Shown in pieces: positions 34,001 to 44,884 of a stretch of DNA of 64,000 nucleotides. Each line of letters starts with the position of its first letter. Position 1 is the first letter of the stretch. The position numbers were made by a program, and so were the translations under genes. This DNA comes from Isoetes taiwanensis. Lineage: Eukaryota; Streptophyta; Lycopodiopsida; Isoetales; Isoetaceae. The notes beneath the pieces are model-generated. The model was not told the DNA's origin, did not search any database, and saw only the letters and a list, made by a program, of their open reading frames with translations. The stretch lies in NCBI GenBank assembly GCA_021234155.1, contig JAJEKV010000109.1:2476738-2540737 (forward strand), in the 5' to 3' direction.

Positions 34001-34521
34001 TAGTCCGCGCTAAGGAACTTTCAACCTGTATTGGAGGTGCCGCCCGTGCAACACTATTAGGTGCGATCACGTCGGGAAGAGCACTCTGGGGCACATGAGG
34101 TGCGAAGGCGACATGAGGGACTTCCAGCCTATGTTGGAGGAGCTAGTAGCCCAGCAGCAACGTCGGCAGACAAAGAGGGTCTTGCCTGAACCCCAGAACC
34201 TCCAACGAGTGTTGGAGGCGCTAATTGGCCAGAGTTTCTTAAAATAAACCTGCTGCCGATTAAGCCCTGGCGGCATGAACCGCACCCGCCGGGGGTTTAT
34301 TTCAAGAAACCCCAAAGCAATCGCGGTTACATGCGTAAATGTCATAAAGGCGAATTTTTGCTTCGTGGCAAAAATTTAGGTCTGACAAGTTCGGCCCTCG
34401 TTTTCTTGCGGATCCATTTTGTTTACGTGATATAAGCGAGAAATGCCCCTGTTATATAATCCAGCCCCTGTTTCTTGAAGCAAGAAGATTGAAGATATAA
34501 GCAAGAAATTTGAAGATATAA
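34001..34521. repeat. Flanking segment shared with 13,599-14,108
   Basis: The same sequence follows both 3' LTRs without a gap. Similarity ends near 34,521. The part at 34,235-34,330 is rich in short inverted phrases (AAACCTG..GGGGTTTATTTCAAGAAACCCC). Confidence 0.75.
34047..34247 (+). pseudogene. Short Cys/His-containing frame in the shared flank
   Basis: An open frame reads CNTIRCDHVGKSTLGHMRC, then MRDFQPMLEELVAQQQRR and LQRVLEALIGQSFLK, ending in TAA at 34,245-34,247. The spacing of Cys and His resembles a small zinc-binding module followed by an amphipathic helix. No start is visible, so it would be the 3' part of an exon. The copy at 13,640-13,845 is frame-broken. I do not recognise the family; it may be a host exon fragment carried with the duplicated segment. 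Confidence 0.35.
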
Positions 34522-35395
34522 TCTGACCGCTGTTTCTTGTTTCCTGTTTCTTGTCTGAAGATTGAAGCAGAAGCTGAAGATTCTTGTTATATAAGCAAGA
34601 AACGCCCCTATTCTTGCGAATCATTTTGTTTTGTGATGCCCGGCTTCTTGCGGATCTGAAGAACCGAGCTCCGGAGCTCTTGGCGAGCTTGCAAGGCGGT
34701 GGAAATCACCGGATGCTGGCATTGCACCATTTCTTCCATATCCTCCAGATCTTTGGCGCCGCCGCCTGCGCTCCTGACCAGGCTGGTTTCTTGTTTTAAA
34801 CAAAGAGATAAAAAAACATGAAAATTCCGTTTTGCGGACATTTACATAATGCAAATGAGTGAGGAGGCCAAAGTTAAGACAAGAGATGATGCAAAAGGAC
34901 TTACGTATGGAGCAAATTGAAGCCTTGATATTGCAGCTGTTGCTGCTAATGGTCTTCAAGTTGCAAGGTCTTGGCAACTTTCCCAAAATCAGTCAATGGT
35001 TGAAAAGTTATGGATGTGTTAAGTCAAGAGGGTCTACCATACAACAACATTCTATCTACCTTTCAATCCATTTTTGCATTAAAAAAACAAACACATTTGT
35101 AGAGTAGTAAAATTGCAGTAGGAAGTCCATGAAATAGAGGGGCCAAGGTGTACAAAAGGCGACATGTACCTAGCTATGCGCACAGGCATGGACAATATAT
35201 GGAGTCTTGGGCAAACTTTTGCGCATGGACAATATGGAGTGTTTGGGCAAATTTTTTAAGCCCTATCCCAAAACTCCCTAATGTTCTCTTAAATATAGCC
35301 ACATAGTGCTCCCTCCCAACCTGAAATCTTTGCTGTTTTAAGTTTTCCAGGAACTATCCAGCTGTTATATTTCTTTGCTGATATACATATTAGGA
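34522..35395. other. Low-complexity and unassigned sequence upstream of the cyclase gene
   Basis: 34,440-34,640 has repeated phrases TTTCTTG, CAAGAAA and GAAGATATAAG in both orientations. 34,584-35,107 holds short plus-strand frames (for example RMLALHHFFHILQIFGAAAC, and in another frame a GLQVARSWQLSQNQSMVEKL segment) that look coding-like, but I cannot name them. Nothing else is evident. Confidence 0.35.
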
Positions 35396-35528
35396 CCCGA
35401 GATCTCTCCATAGTGAGAGACTATTTATGTTAATGTTAAGAAAGGGGATTTTTAAGCTCCTTTTTTATCTGTATTTCATGTTATAATGAATACAAACTCT
35501 GCCTTTATTCCAAAAAAAAAAAAAAAAT
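35396..35528 (+). mobile_element. Poly(A)-ended retroposon 3' tail (LINE-like)
   Basis: The stretch ends ATGAATACAAACTCTGCC, a short spacer and then about sixteen A residues (35,511-35,527). This is the usual look of a plant LINE or SINE 3' end. Only the tail is recognisable. It ends 190 bp before the cyclase start codon. Confidence 0.5.
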
Positions 35529-35715
35529 TGTGTTGCCCTTACAGAAATATCTATGGACGACCTCCCCTATCCTGGAAAATAATTGCCACGTTTAAAGTGG
35601 AAGCCACCAATTGAACCACTCCAGATGCCTGGTTAATTGGGTCCCTGCGTACGCTGTAGCGTGATCATGTTTTCTTCCATGGCAGCGAATCCATTTGGAA
35701 CTGTTATCAATCACA

Positions 35716-38700
35716 ATGAGGGTTGCTACATGGGTTTTCATTGTTGGGCTGATTTGTGGGCACTTAATAGGATCATATGGGGATGCCAGCCTCTGCATGT
35801 GGGGTGGAGCGGCAGAAACTCCTCAACCTAGGCCCAGAATCTTGGACATCACCCATGAATACAGACCAGACTTGCCCGTTTTTAATAAGTTTGATAATTC
35901 AGGGCTCGGCAAGGTTGTCAGTTTGTTGAAGAGCATCGCTAATGGCTCTGTTTACAATGAATCGGAGCTGAAGATTGGTGTGCATAGTGGCACCCATGTA
36001 GACGCCCCTTCACATTTCCTTCAAGAAGCTTTCGAAAGCGGGCACGATACTAATAGCTTAGACCTCGAAGTCTTAAATGGTTAAGTTTTTTTTTTTTTAA
36101 TCAAATTGGAGCTTTTTCAATTCTATGCTTTAGATTATGTAACATAATGTATTAACTTGCATCCTTATATTTGAAGGCATATACTTGTCGTTCCGTAGCC
36201 ATCCTAATAGCAGCTCTCTTTGCTTTCTCATAGGACCTGTACTCGTGGTGGATACTCCTAGATCAAGCAACATATCAGGTACAGTCATGAATGTTTGCTA
36301 TCTATAAGTTGAATAACTGGAAGAATATTGTACGCCAAACACAACGGCAAGACTAATTCAACCCGTTCCATCTTGTACAGTTATGTAGTCAATGCAGCCA
36401 CTTCAGCCTGATGCAATCAACTGAAGATAGGAACTTCTAAATACTTTCTGCCAATATATAAAGAAGCGAAAATATCATAGTTTTTGTAGGAAGATTGGGT
36501 TATGCCATCAGACAATCTTATGCTTGTTAGAAAGATCTCGGCTTAATCTACAATTCATCTGAAGGGCACATTTGCATTAGATCATTAAAAAAACGTTACT
36601 GCCAATTTTCCTAAAATACCCAAAATACCACTGGGTTTAGTGGCATTTTGGTAATTTTGGTAAACTTTAATGGTATTTTGGTAATTTTCCCTTTTACTTG
36701 TCTTCCATGCAAGCTTTGCGTCTGTGCGATGCCCAACACTCATTGCATGTATTCATTTTCTTTGTCCTCCTCATAGTTGAAACTAAAGCTCTGGGAATAT
36801 GCCCTATAGTCCCATCGTTTGGGATAAAGCATAACATGGTACCCCTGTGCTTTTTCTCTAAGAGCAAAGGACTACATTTTATGAATCATTATGTATCTAA
36901 TGCTTATATTGCAATTTACGACAGAAAAGGTACTGATGGACTTGAATATACCAAGTGGGGTAGAGCGCGTGCTTTTCAGGACGTTGAATTCTGACAGGTA
37001 AGTAAGACAGAATCCATATCAACATCTCCTTTTGAGAATTAATGTGTTCTTGGCATTCAATAATTTGTTGTCTTAATTAAAAGGTATATAGCACCTGAGA
37101 CTTAAGTCAGATCATTATTCTACAGGACATAGCAGACATCATACCTGAGAGTTGAAACAGGGCATTAGTCTAGATTCTTAGTTCATTGCGGTTGCTGCAT
37201 GTCATGTAGCATGTTTGTCATGCAAGCCTTGGACCCATATGCATGTTAGTTAGGACCAGCTTGTAAAATTCAAGAGCACCTAATGCTGGTTTGTTGGCAT
37301 TTCACTGTAAGGGCATTTCTTAATCTAATCCTCATGGACTGGTTGAAGGAGGTCTTTGCTTTTTGTTAAATATAGATAGGATATTGCTTTAGCAGCTTAA
37401 TGTCATGGCTTTTAGAGGAGAGAATGCATCAGGAGAAATATTGTGGCATATTGCCAATATGGCATTTAGTCAGCAATTTAAAAGTTTTCTATAAATGTTT
37501 TAGCTTATTTCCAAAAAATAATGTGTATAAGCAGGAGTTTATTTCAGTCTTCAAGCTCAGAAATGAAACATTAAAAATGACCATGTAGAAGTTAAAATCT
37601 GCCCCGAAGTTGCTTGGCCTGGCTTCATATGGTAAATAAGCAAAGGGATTTCACATTTATATCATATGTTTGAAGTTTCTTGGACCCTTTTTTTGAATTC
37701 AATGGATGGTCTTCAATATTTTGACCAATAATAAATTTGCTTTTATTAGGCGGCTCATGTGGAACCCAGTGTTTGCTAAGGATTTTACTGGATTTGTGAA
37801 AGGAGGGGCCGAGGTGGCTTGTTAGTCATACATCTATCAAGCTTATTGGTGAGTCATCTGATGACTGTATTTGGGATGGAAGTATTGACAGTTTCATTGC
37901 AAAGAATCTGCAAATCTAAACTGATGTGCATGCCAATGTCTTCTCGTGGCTCTGTTTGTCACATTCCAAAATTTAGTAAATTGGTATTGTATCTTGTGAG
38001 GTGAGTAGCATTACCTGGTACAGATGTATTTGCCCTTATGACTGTGTGTGAACTCCTTATTATAGTGTTTTTAAATTTGTGCCATCATTTTTGGAGTTCA
38101 CGAGGATTATTGTCATCCTTTTTCCATTTCTTTAGATTCTCTTCAACTGAATGTCGATAGTATATGCTTCCAAAAAAATGGAAAGTCTCCCATTCTTTAT
38201 TTAGACATGTTAACTCCTTTTCCACTTACTTTTTATTTCAGGTGTGGACTATTTGTCAGTTGCTGTTTATGATCAATTGGCTGATGTGCATAGACCTTTG
38301 TTTAAAAAGGTGAGAGTTTAGGTCAAAGTTAACTGTTAGAGAATGTGACTGGAATTAGATACATAATTTCTTTATCCACAAGTACACAATATAAAAAATC
38401 TTCAAATTGCTGCTACGAAAAGTGCTAAATAGCTCAGAAATTAGCATCTGATGTTTGAAGTAGAAAGTCTCATATTTGGACATTATTTGGCATGAAATGC
38501 AATATAACATTGGCCTCATAGATCCCAGTATGTATCCTTTTTTTAAGCCAACAGCACTTTGTCCTTATGTTTAGGCAACTAAATATGCGATTTTTTTTGC
38601 TGCAGAATGTAGTCATTATTGAGGGCCTTAATTTGGATAATGCCAGTTTGGGTCTACATGTTTTGCACTGTCTTCCTGCTAGGATTGTTGGCTCGGAAGG

Positions 38701-38731
38701 GGCACCTGTTAGGTGCATTTTGGTGGATTAG
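35716..38731 (+). CDS. Cyclase / kynurenine-formamidase-family protein, six exons
   Basis: Exons at 35,716-36,079, 36,234-36,278, 36,925-36,997, 37,750-37,848, 38,242-38,309 and 38,606-38,731 join with GT/AG introns and consistent phase to about 257 residues. The chosen ATG gives MRVATWVFIVGLICGHLIGS, a likely signal peptide; a longer open frame upstream has no ATG. Residues 90-101 (HSGTHVDAPSHF) are the metal-binding motif of the family. Exon 2 gives GPVLVVDTPRSSNIS, exon 3 LNIPSGVERVLFRTLNSDR, and the end GSEGAPVRCILVD. Plant members of this family are secreted or organellar proteins linked to stress and programmed cell death; the substrate of this one is unknown. Exon 4 has one extra G (GAGGTGGCTTG, about 37,811-37,821) that breaks the frame. 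It is either a base-call error or a single disabling change. Intron 2 contains half of a MITE. Confidence 0.88.
36512..36691 (+). mobile_element. Solo arm of a Mutator-like MITE in intron 2 of the cyclase gene
   Basis: About 180 bp match one arm of the complete element at 45,320-45,755: CTTATGCTTGTTAGAAAGAT, GGGCACATTTGCATTAGATC, ACCACTGGGTTTAGTGGCAT, and the terminal GTAATTTTCC. The other arm is absent. Confidence 0.82.
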
Positions 38732-41397
38732 CAGAAAAGTACATTAGTGGAAAGCAATTACTTTTGATCAGTGGTGTATGCCTAATAGTTAATATTTTCT
38801 ATTGCGCAATTGTTGCTCTGTTGCTTTTGCCATAGAAGGGCCACAAATAGAATGTTATTAACGGTGAAAGAATTGTCATTGTCTGCATCTATGGTATTGC
38901 TGGTTGGGGTTGTGGGATCCAGAAACTCTGCCCCAAGTTTCCTTTGATAGATGCCAAAAACACTGCCAATCTCCCGCATATTTTCTAGTCTTGCTTTTAG
39001 AGGACAGCTCTCAGAGATTTTCCTTGTGTATGTCACAGGCGGAAAAAGGGGGATGGGTTTTATTATTACAAGAAATTTATCGCGGCGGCCGCAAAAAAAG
39101 TTTTGTGCTAAGTCGAATAGATCTCAATTCTTGACATCCATGCGATACGAAAGAAGTGCAAGAGTTGAACCTGCACTATTGCCATTTGTTTTGCATCAAG
39201 GACAACATGGTGCCCGAAATTACCTCATGTCCTCAAGATTTTGTAGCAAAAATGTCTTGAACATAGATGATAATCAAAATTATATAATTATTCTTGGCTT
39301 AAACTTTTCACATCTTCTCCTTAACACCACCTTGCTCCTAATCATTCTTGGCTTAAGCTTTTTGCATTGTCCCCTTAACTCATGTGTGCCGAGCCTTGTG
39401 CATATAGACTTTGAATGTTAAAAATATATTGCATGGTTGATTTGTAAATTTAGCGGTAAATACATTGATAACTTGAATTAAATTGAACTAATTGAAGAGT
39501 ACAATAAATAAATCAATAATTTTTAATAGGAACTTTTTTTTCTCAAGAAACGAAAACCATAGAATCCCCTTTTTACTTTTTATTTTTTTTTTTTTTGGGG
39601 GCTAAACTTTGTATAATGCTTCCTGCTAAACTAGGGTTTTACATAATGCTTTCTGCTAGTTTAAGGTAATAGAGTTTGTCACTCACTAATGGTCCTTCGT
39701 AAGGCCAGTAACCTTCAAGATTGGTATCGGAGTTGATATTCCAAGGACCTAGGATTGACAAGAAAAACTCTGATTCATCGATTTATTCGGGGAATCCAAC
39801 TATACCGATAGCGAGCGGAGGCGAGAGGAAGGAAGGAAGGAAGTAGAGGTGGGCCTCGGTTTGTCGAATAGCGACAATGATATTTCTCACTAACCCGGTT
39901 TGTGAGGGGCTTAAACAAAGGCTCTATCTTTTTCCTGCTTCAAAATCCTTCAAAATGGCCTCCTTTGGATGAAGAATCCGCCTCCCTTCTGCCAAAGAGT
40001 TTAATTTCTAGTCTAAGTATGTTGATGTTCTAACTTGACTATGGCCCCTTCTTATAAGTATGGGTCTGCAGAATCTAAGACCATTGGATTCTGCGATACA
40101 AAACCCATTTCTTTGAATGGAGCGAAGGCTTTGAACTTTGAGCTTGAGAGAAATGGAACAAAGGCTTTGAGCTTTGAAACTTCTGCACCCCATTTCTGAA
40201 TTGAATGAAGGCATTGAGCTTGTGTTTTTCTTCAGAATCAGATCCTTCCAGTCCCCTTCCATAGTTTGAATGTGGGCTTATATTTGCTTCAAAGCTTCGG
40301 ATCATTCTGCCGATGTCGGAAGCCTATTCTAGTCGCGATGCATAATAGAATCTTTTAGCCTTTGAGGCCAAGAGGCAACTATTCATGCTGCTAAATCTCG
40401 TTTCAGATTGTAAAATTTAACTGGATAGCATCGAGCTTAAGCCTTGGGTCCCTTCAAATGTCACATGTCCAGATGGGAATGATTTGCCTTAATGGCGTGG
40501 CGTTAAAATCTCTTCTTCTTCTTCTTCTTCTTCTTACGTCCACAATTTTCAGACCTCTGCAAATTCGCCAGCGTCTAACCCACACACGAATCTTATTGTC
40601 CACAATTCTAGCAGACCCCAAATTTTCTGGCCCTTTTCAACTATTTGACGTTTTAGCAAATTGATCTTGATCAAATTCTTGCGGATGCGGATCTAAGAAG
40701 CGAGGGGCACGCGGAATCTTAGATTGTGAAAGAGAGGGCCTTGAGATATGCGCATTGTCGGATGCCATTACCCGACAAATTTTTGCTTTACCAATGCAAT
40801 GTGTCAAAAAAAAAAAATAATAGAAGTGTTGCGCACGAAAAAAGCTAACGTGTCGTGATCATAGAAAGGAATCTTAAAGTAATATGCCAAAAGAATCGCT
40901 CTCCAATATAATTATATATGTTAAGATATATATATTTTTTAAGGTAATGGTTCTTGAATAGAATGTTTTGCCATCTGTTGCCCGAGCATGGCGGCTGGAC
41001 CAGCTGCTCCTCCTATGTTGGAAGCGGTGGCCGGATCTAAACTTCTAAGCCGAATTGGCCAAATTATGTCTTGCAAGCGGGTGGCGGATCCTACTCAAGC
41101 TTCTAAAGCTGGTGACCAAATTATGTCTTGCTAGCGGGTGGCCAAATCCTCCCCTTGGAGATGCTCGTGGAACTGCGTGCAACGGTTTCGCGGACGCAAC
41201 AAAGCAGGTTTGATAGGGTCTCCTGAAGCTTAGATTTTTCTATCGTTTTAAATTTCTTGTAAATCAAAATCATGATGAAGCATCTTGATTTTGGCGGATA
41301 ATGTGAAAACGAGTAGATGATGATTAAACACCTTTTGAGGATTTATGTTAAAGCGGCGGACACATAGTGAAATGCAGCGCGTCAGAAGAGGGTTGTG
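38732..41397. other. Intergenic sequence with simple repeats
   Basis: No gene is recognised. Simple repeats are (GGAA)n at about 39,824-39,842 and (CTT)8 at 40,511-40,535. A segment of about 57 bp is duplicated at 39,285-39,380 (ATTCTTGGCTTAA..CCCTTAAC). A segment of about 65 bp is duplicated at 41,010-41,150 (CCAAATTATGTCTTGC). An open frame of 156 codons at 38,951-39,421 has no resemblance I can name and may be chance. 40,080-40,220 has a degenerate GAA(T/C)GG..AAGGCTTTGA repeat. Confidence 0.45.
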
Positions 41398-41858
41398 TTT
41401 AATACAACAACCAACACATAACTACTATTAATTAATTAACTTAAACTATTCCATCTAACATTTTTAAATTACAATCCCCACGAAACCCCTTTGGTTTGGG
41501 TGCATGTTCTACGGGGGTTACTCCGAGACAATTGAATTTGTCGGATGGGCATATGTACCCTTTATTCCAAGATCTCGGCCAGGTACATAGCGATCCTGGT
41601 TTATGGGGTATGGCTGTACAAATTACATACCACGGTATATTAAAGGTTTATAAAATACTATAAGGTTTGAGGGAATGTACTTAATGGTATTAATTTTGTA
41701 CATGTATTGTAAGTTCTTATGGGCTCAAACGCCCCTCGTAAATAGGTGTGAATATGCACCCAAACCAAAGGGGTTTGGGGGATTGTAATTTAAAATGTTA
41801 GATGGAATAGTTTAAGTTAATTAATTAATAGTAGTTATGTGTTGGTTGTTGTATTAAA
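41398..41858. mobile_element. Inverted-repeat element, copy 1
   Basis: Two arms of about 100 bp are near-perfect reverse complements: TTTAATACAAC..CCATCTAACA..AAATTACAATCCCC on the left and the complement on the right, ending GTTGTATTAAA. The inner arm CCCCTTTGGTTTGGGTGCAT is shared with copy 2 at 62,009-62,423, as is the interior (GGGCATATGTACCCTTTATT region). There is no coding capacity, so it is a non-autonomous foldback or MITE-type element. No target duplication is clear. Confidence 0.85.
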
Positions 41859-42011
41859 AAAAAAATTTTGGGCCCTTGGCCCTTAGGAAAAAACAAAGAG
41901 ATGGCAACATATCTTTGTAGAAAACTATTGGTAACATTAAACATAAGAAAAGTTCAGCGGAACAAACATAAGAAAAGTGCAATGGAACAAACCGCGTAAT
42001 GAATAGCAACT

Positions 42012-42400
42012 TTAGAATATGGGGCTTCTTGCAAAACCATAGTCTTGCCTATATCTTGTCAAAACTATATCGTTTGAGAAATAAAGATGAGATACCATAG
42101 GACCATAGGAATTGATATTGCAACCACCATAGATTGCAACCAAAGTAGATGGTGAAGCTTCAAATTTGATGTTTAAAAAAGAACAAATAGGGACTTGAAC
42201 CCAATGCATCCTTGCAAAATAGTAGTGCTTAAAACTTGCCAAACTATACCAGCTATATCTTCATCAAATAAGGATGAGGTACTACACAAATTGATATTGC
42301 AACCACCATATATGGTGAAGCTTTAAATCTGAAACAATGTTTAAAAAAGAACAACAAAATTACGTAACATAAAAGCAATGTGGCAACAAAATGTGTTATG
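42012..42400. repeat. Imperfect tandem duplication of about 190 bp
   Basis: The phrases TATATCTT, AAAACT, AATAA(A/G)GATGAG, ATTGATATTGCAACCACCAT, GGTGAAGCTT and TTTAAAAAAGAACAA occur in the same order at about 42,050-42,190 and 42,240-42,350. No gene is seen in it. Confidence 0.7.
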
Positions 42401-43030
42401 TAGAATGTCTTACAAAGTTCTAACACTAAATGCGAGAAAGTGCATAGCTTGTTGAAGTGTATGGCACCAAAACTCAAAATTATAAGCATAGAGCATGAAT
42501 ATAAATGATAAGCGTAATGATGACACTGCACTTTTTGTTTACCTTTGCAAGATGCTTTTGCATTTCATCTTGAAAATCATAAACCGATGTGAAGTGCACA
42601 TGATGATGAAGTGCACACTGCATTTTTCTAGCATTGCAGAAATGCTTTTGCATTTCATCTTGATAAAATACAACCTCTCTTTGCGTAATGAGCATCCAGG
42701 GCATGCACTATCGGGGATTGCACATGAGGCGATATTGTTGCGACTTACTAACAATAATAATGCCTTTGCCCAACATATCCCCTTTTCAAAAGCGCCATAT
42801 CTACCCAAGCCAAAAACAAAGCGGTCTTGCATTTTTAACAGATTCAAGATTGGGACAAAGAACTCACCTCTTCGCCTCAAAGCTCCGGCTAGAGTGAGCA
42901 AAAAGTAAAGCCACAAAATAACCATTTGTATTATGTATTATATTTCCATGGAAATAACCAAGGCCATACACGTATCATAGCGGGGAACAAGATTAGATGC
43001 TTGCACTAGCAACCTATATTTCAACATATC
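42401..43030. other. Unassigned sequence next to the BTB gene remnant
   Basis: A 91-bp repeat carries GATGCTTTTGCATTTCATCTT at about 42,551 and 42,642 with GAAGTGCACA phrases between. Longer frames on the minus strand (42,539-42,925) contain no recognisable domain and probably lie in former intron sequence. Confidence 0.4.
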
Positions 43031-43039
43031 GGCATTTTT

Positions 43040-43820
43040 ACTTCCTTGGCTTCCTTTCCCGCTCCACGGACACGAGTTCAAGAAACACAATCTGAAAAAT
43101 GTGCATTGCATTTGCGAGAAGTCTCTCTTTTGCAACATAAATTTCTTGATGGTTAAGCTCTTTACGGGGGATCTTTTGAAGGCCAATACAACCACAAACC
43201 TTGCAAACCCTTGCCAAGTCTTGCATATCTCTCTTGCCCATCAATCTATCGTATAGAAGAAGTTAACACTGAAGAAAGCGGAGAAAGGTTAGCTTCTTAT
43301 AATGCTAGATATTAAGCGAATCTAATGTCTTTCCTTGATTTCCATTCTTTTCCAAATTTGCTTTTTGAAGAAAGGAGATCTTCTTGCCGGAAAAGAAATT
43401 TACTTTTGAAGAAAGGAGATCTTCTTGCCGAGGAAGCGTCGGTGTGGAATAGCGGCTTTCCTCCAAGTAAAATGTTATATCATAACCCTCTGATTCAGCG
43501 TAGTAAGACTCCTTGCCGGACTCTATCATCACGCCCTCAAAAGTATTGCCAATTGACCCGAGCTTATGAACAAATCCCTCAAGAGAGCTAGACGGAGGAT
43601 CAAGAGGGAGGAGGTGGAGCTTTCAAAAAGCATTTGGGCAGCATCTAAATGACCAGCTAAACAAGCATAATAAAGGGCAACGAGAATCCAATGCATCTCG
43701 GGCATTCACGTTAACACCTTGTTCTAGTAAGATTTTTGAGGCCGATTGGACATCACACTCTCTAGGCTGCTTCATAAACATCTCCGAGCAAGGGTACCTT
43801 TTTGCGAGGGGGTTAAGTCC
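43040..43820 (-). pseudogene. BTB/POZ-ankyrin repeat protein, partial and frame-broken
   Basis: Reading the minus strand from 43,820, an ankyrin-type segment appears first, with LLEQGVNVNARDALDS and then YYACLAGHLDAA across a frame change (about 43,640-43,720). A BTB domain follows: YDITFYLEE near 43,460, SPFFKSKF and a GKEWKSRKDIRF-like stretch near 43,330-43,400, then MGKRDMQDLARVCKVCGCIG and LQKIPRKELNHQ at 43,130-43,240. The order matches plant proteins with ankyrin repeats followed by BTB domains, which act as substrate adaptors of CUL3 ubiquitin ligases. The second BTB domain and the C-terminus were not found. A 41-bp tandem duplication inside the BTB segment shifts the frame. Confidence 0.72.
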
Positions 43821-44880
43821 CTAGCTCGGAGCGTTCACCATTAAATTAGATTGGGGTTCCACGGGGAACCCTTGATTCTGGATTCTTTCGATTAGTTAGA
43901 AGCCAATCAAATATTGTGAAAGTAATAAGCACAAAAAAGCGGAGAAAACTATAAACAAATTATAACCTACTTACGAATTGGGTAAGCAATGTGAGGAAGA
44001 AGAAATCCACCAAAAGCGGTCGGTGACATGTCCAGCAAAGGCGGGGCATCTGCGTCTTTTTAAGGCGTGCCAAACAAGTGAGAAGTGAGGCTTTGGTCCC
44101 TGTTGTGATGCCACCTAGAAGGAAAGGGAAATGCTGAAAATTTGGACCTCGATAAAAGCGTTGAATGACTCCGCATAACTGGCCCTCATCAGTTCGTTAC
44201 TTTGCTTATTGCACTCCTTGCTTTGGTGCTCAATTCCGGCCACCCTATCGGTAGCATGATGTGTTATTGCTTTGAAACATTGGTGGTCCTTTCATGCGGG
44301 AGATTTTTGACAAAGCCCCGGAATGGTTCATTCCATGCCTTTGGAGAAGTTTAAGCATCAACACAGGGCCTCGAAGGTCCCATCCTAAAACCCTAAAAAT
44401 ACAACCCTAAAAAACCCTAAAATAATGGGAGGATATTCACGGCCTCCACCGCGAGGATTTTCCCCTTTTCTAAAATCAGCGGCTAACAAAAGGGTGCACT
44501 CTAGAAATACTATTTAGTACACGGATGAATCGGCCACCAAATCATATGAAAACCTTAGAGAAAAACAGTACAAAAAGGGAAAAAAACCCTGTTATAATGC
44601 TACATATTGAAAGGCCCGGATTAGTGTGTTCAAATTCCACGATGCGGTGGGCCTTGTGCGTATTAAGTATAAAGAAAGGCCCTTGGGGGGCCATTTACAG
44701 CGCTGGAAAGGTGGCCGGCCAGCGGGCGTGGAGGCCACATGCGGGCAGTGGCCTCAAGAAAACACAGCCTTCGGAAGTTTGATTGGTTGGCATTACGCCC
44801 GCGTCACGAGAACCCGCGTCACCATATAAAAGTGATGGCCTTCTATTTTTCCTTCCTTTCTTTTGCGTCTCCGGTTGTCT
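43821..44880. other. Upstream region of the BTB-ankyrin remnant
   Basis: A cluster of telo-box-like CCCTAAAA phrases at about 44,385-44,425 (minus-strand sense TTTTAGGG) fits a plant 5' leader or promoter for the minus-strand gene. It is too short and irregular to be a telomeric array. A plus-strand TATA-like CATATAAAAG lies at 44,823-44,832 before the next repeat. Nothing else is recognised. Confidence 0.4.
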
Positions 44881-44884
44881 TCAG

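Noticed and set aside
35695-35715. Upstream start for the cyclase protein
   Set aside because: The open frame extends to 35,695 but has no ATG; the first in-frame ATG at 35,716 gives a normal signal peptide.
38951-39421. Additional exon or gene after the cyclase gene
   Set aside because: The frame is open for 156 codons but has no recognisable domain, and its second half is simple AT-rich sequence.
42539-42925. Minus-strand 128-residue protein
   Set aside because: It crosses a 91-bp repeat and shows no match to the missing second BTB domain.
44385-44425. Interstitial telomere array
   Set aside because: Only a few irregular CCCTAAAA phrases; better explained as telo-box promoter sequence.
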